Shown here: positions 6,220 to 7,255 of the stretch, piece by piece | Layout: each line of letters starts with the position of its first letter | Position numbering within the stretch: the first letter of the stretch is position 1 | From: DASSWG01 sp041689995 | GTDB taxonomy: Bacteria; Bacteroidota; Bacteroidia; Flavobacteriales; Flavobacteriaceae | NCBI GenBank assembly: GCA_041689995.1 | Contig: JBDNFD010000167.1 | Span: 1-7,255, forward strand | Length of the DNA: 7,255 nucleotides | Direction of reading: 5' to 3' | Translations under genes and position numbers: made by a program | The notes under the pieces: model-generated | What the model saw: the letters and a program-made list of their open reading frames with translations, nothing else | Told to the model about the DNA's origin: nothing | Database searches by the model: none

Positions 6220-6300
6220 GTGGCCAGTTATTCTTACAAGAATTTGAATTTACCTATTTGGATAGCTGAAATTGTGCTGGGGAAGTTATTGTTGCCTTCC

Positions 6301-6510
6301 TTATCCTTCTGAAATGAGGATCGATTTTGTTAGTTCTTCTTCGGTAGTTCCATAATATTCACAGAATTCAGTAAAGGTTATGGGTTGGTGTCTTTTCTTT
6401 TTGAAATGTCTTTTCATTTCGGCAATCATTTTATAGGCCATTCGCTTCTTCTTTCCAAAGAAACTTTGGATATCGCTTACTTGGATGACCCTTCTGGATA
6501 ACTTTTGCAT
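6301..6510 (-). CDS. Small basic, probably DNA-binding-like protein, 69 aa (copy 2 of the pair)
   Basis: Encodes MQKLSRRVIQVSDIQSFFGK, then KKRMAYKMIAEMKRHFKKKR, HQPITFTEFCEYYGTTEEEL and TKSILISEG. The product matches the 70-aa protein at 127-339 over its whole length, and similarity continues at DNA level. It ends at its own stop (6301-6303) without reading into a neighbour, so it probably shows the undisturbed C-terminus. The central segment is strongly basic with several predicted helices, compatible with nucleic-acid binding. No catalytic motif is seen, and no named domain can be assigned. It is a single-gene unit with its own promoter, next to composite repeat arrays exactly as in copy 1. 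High sequence identity confined to the core, with divergence in the first residues and after residue 52, suggests either recent duplication or constraint on the basic core. Confidence 0.72.
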   Translation of the reverse strand: MQKLSRRVIQVSDIQSFFGKKKRMAYKMIAEMKRHFKKKRHQPITFTEFCEYYGTTEEELTKSILISEG

Positions 6511-6528
6511 TTTTAGCTATTTATCCAG

Positions 6529-6560
6529 TAAAGGTAAAATGGGTTCCCGGTTATACCAAA
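6529..6560 (-). promoter_or_regulatory. Bacteroidota-type promoter of the 69-aa gene
   Basis: On the minus strand TTTG (6557-6560) is followed by a 20-nt spacer and TACCTTTA (6529-6536), one base short of TAnnTTTG. The box ends 18 nt before the ATG, identical to the spacing at the copy-1 gene. The last-base mismatch could make this copy weaker. Confidence 0.65.
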
Positions 6561-6714
6561 AAAAATTAAAATCATCCATCAACTCTATAGTGTTAATGAA
6601 CATGATGGAATTTGGTTATATGTTTGAAATTTTGAATCCCTTAGCTTTTGACTTTTGGCGATAATAGACTTTAAAAGTAATCCATTAGGTCTCTTTGCAA
6701 AAGGTTTGGAAAAC

Positions 6715-6783
6715 GATAGGTCTCGATACATTTTTCTTTTTTCTCGAAAAAAGAAAAACACTCGACATGACGAGCGTCCTATC
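6715..6783. repeat. Nested 69-bp inverted repeat
   Basis: The inner stem is perfect over 12 bp: TTTTTCTTTTTT (6731-6742) and AAAAAAGAAAAA (6747-6758) around a CTCG loop. Outer arms GATAGG (6715-6720) and CCTATC (6778-6783) are also complementary, as are CTCG (6722-6725) and CGAG (6771-6774), with unpaired bulges between. The whole could fold into one long interrupted hairpin in DNA or RNA. CTCGACATGACGAGC resembles a dispersed intergenic repeat known to me from Bacteroidota genomes. It is not near enough to a stop codon to be an obvious terminator. Confidence 0.6.
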
Positions 6784-6790
6784 ATTGGCT

Positions 6791-6850
6791 GTCCCGAGTG
6801 CTCGGGAGCAGTCCCGAGTGCTCGGGATCAGTCCTGAGTGCTCGGGATCA
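6791..6850. repeat. Three tandem 20-bp units, each a small palindrome
   Basis: GTCCCGAGTGCTCGGG-type units start at 6791, 6811 and 6831 with an exact 20-bp period. Each holds the inverted arms TCCCGAG and CTCGGGA. The third copy has one C-to-T change (TCCTGAG). There are no spacers of the kind a CRISPR array would need. Confidence 0.75.
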
Positions 6851-6854
6851 ATGG

Positions 6855-6893
6855 TCAGTTGGCAGTGATCAGTTGGCAGTCTCAGTTGGCAGT
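6855..6893. repeat. Three copies of TCAGTTGGCAGT
   Basis: The 12-bp unit TCAGTTGGCAGT is perfect at 6855-6866, 6869-6880 and 6882-6893, spaced by one or two bases. It directly follows the palindromic array and runs into composite repeat C. Confidence 0.7.
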
Positions 6894-7043
6894 GGCTTTT
6901 GGTGATAATAGGCTTAGGCTGTAAGCTTTAGGCTGTAAGCTGTTAGCTGTTGGCTTCGACTTTAGACCTCTTTTTTGGCTTTTGATTGATTATTTGGTGA
7001 ACTGGGGAATTGGTTAATGGGGGAATCGTGGAAAGGCGAATTT
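6894..7043. repeat. Composite repeat C: GGCTGT-type array, 38-bp core, GGTGAACTGG segment
   Basis: An array of GGCTGTAAGCTTTA-like units (6894-6957) leads into the third 38-bp core at 6960-6997 (CTTTAGACC to GATTGATTATTTGG). The following 6996-7043 aligns with 505-553. CTTTTGG(C/T)GATAATAG occurs both here (6896-6911) and at 6651-6666, another sign of internal duplication. Confidence 0.72.
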
Positions 7044-7062
7044 GTGGATGCGGGAATAGGAT

Positions 7063-7182
7063 TTAAGATTAACGATGAGGGGTAGCGATGAGGGGGTAGC
7101 GAAGAGCGATGAGGGAATTAAGATTAACGATTAACGATTTAAGATTAACGATTGGAGATTAACGATTAACGATTTAAGATTA
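7063..7182. repeat. TTAAGATTAACGATT and GCGATGAGGGGTA arrays
   Basis: TTAAGATTAACGAT occurs at 7063-7076, 7118-7131 and 7139-7152. Related GATTAACGATTAACGATTTAAGATTA copies fill 7157-7182. A second short array, built on GCGATGAGGGGTA, fills 7074-7115. The last ~70 bases of the window hold only a short TTATTCAC repeat. No gene is seen from 6561 to 7255. Confidence 0.6.
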
Positions 7183-7255
7183 GGGAAGTTCAGATGGGAA
7201 TTGGACGCTGGTTTTAGTTTATGGATCTACCTATTCACCTTATTCACTTATTCAC

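Larger units (their letters stand above)
5744..6300. other. Gene-free stretch between the acylation unit and the right-hand small gene
   Basis: The part next to the MBOAT start (5744-5940) is A/T-rich leader and promoter-type sequence. From about 5950 it is a patchwork of dispersed repeats described separately. Open frames here (for example 5948-6178 minus) only read through repeat units. A small palindrome, ATTCTT/AAGAAT, lies at 6230-6243. On the minus strand, 5-bp arms GGAAG/CTTCC lie just past the stop of the right-hand small gene; they are too weak to call a terminator. Confidence 0.6.

Noticed and set aside
6791..6850. Short CRISPR array of three palindromic repeats
   Set aside because: The period is exactly 20 bp with no spacer sequence between copies.

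Overview
The window looks like chromosomal accessory DNA from a Bacteroidota bacterium, most likely Cytophagales-like. That placement rests on three things. Two small genes carry textbook Bacteroidota promoters (TTTG, 20-nt spacer, TAnnTTTG-type box). No gene has a clear Shine-Dalgarno sequence. The recognisable protein families are typical of that phylum. The genus is not determinable from the sequence alone.

Layout, left to right. At 3-140 (minus) lies the last ~45 codons of an initiating sugar transferase, cut off at its 5' side where a small-gene module begins. That module holds a 70-aa minus-strand gene (127-339), its promoter, and arrays of GGTGAATTGG-like and GGCTGT-like repeats ending in a conserved 38-bp core (687-724). 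An unrecognised 374-aa gene (752-1876, minus) follows, bracketed on its other side by a second copy of the same composite repeat (1901-2106). A non-coding stretch with short tandem repeats then leads into a plus-strand gene (2459-3211). It encodes a Bacteroidota protein family of unknown function and ends in a strong bidirectional terminator (3261-3296).

The middle of the window (3371-5743, minus) is a two-gene surface-glycan acylation unit: an AlgI-like MBOAT O-acyltransferase followed 3 nt later by a membrane-anchored SGNH-like partner. The MBOAT reading frame is full length (481 codons) but has one in-frame amber codon exactly where the family has Trp after the WHGAN active-site motif. As written it is a very young pseudogene, a readthrough gene or a sequence error. 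Together with the sugar-transferase remnant this suggests the window sits in or beside a decaying exopolysaccharide locus.

The right end (5744-7255) is mostly repeats: a second copy of the small-gene module (6301-6510 with its promoter), nested inverted repeats, a three-copy 20-bp palindromic array, a third composite repeat with the 38-bp core, and a GATTAACGAT array. The two small-gene modules lie in the same orientation about 6.2 kb apart and bracket everything else. No transposase, integrase, tRNA, rRNA or CRISPR array was seen. The most unusual content is the small-gene/composite-repeat module, which appears to be dispersed, to carry its own promoter, and in one case to have replaced the 5' part of a glycosylation gene.
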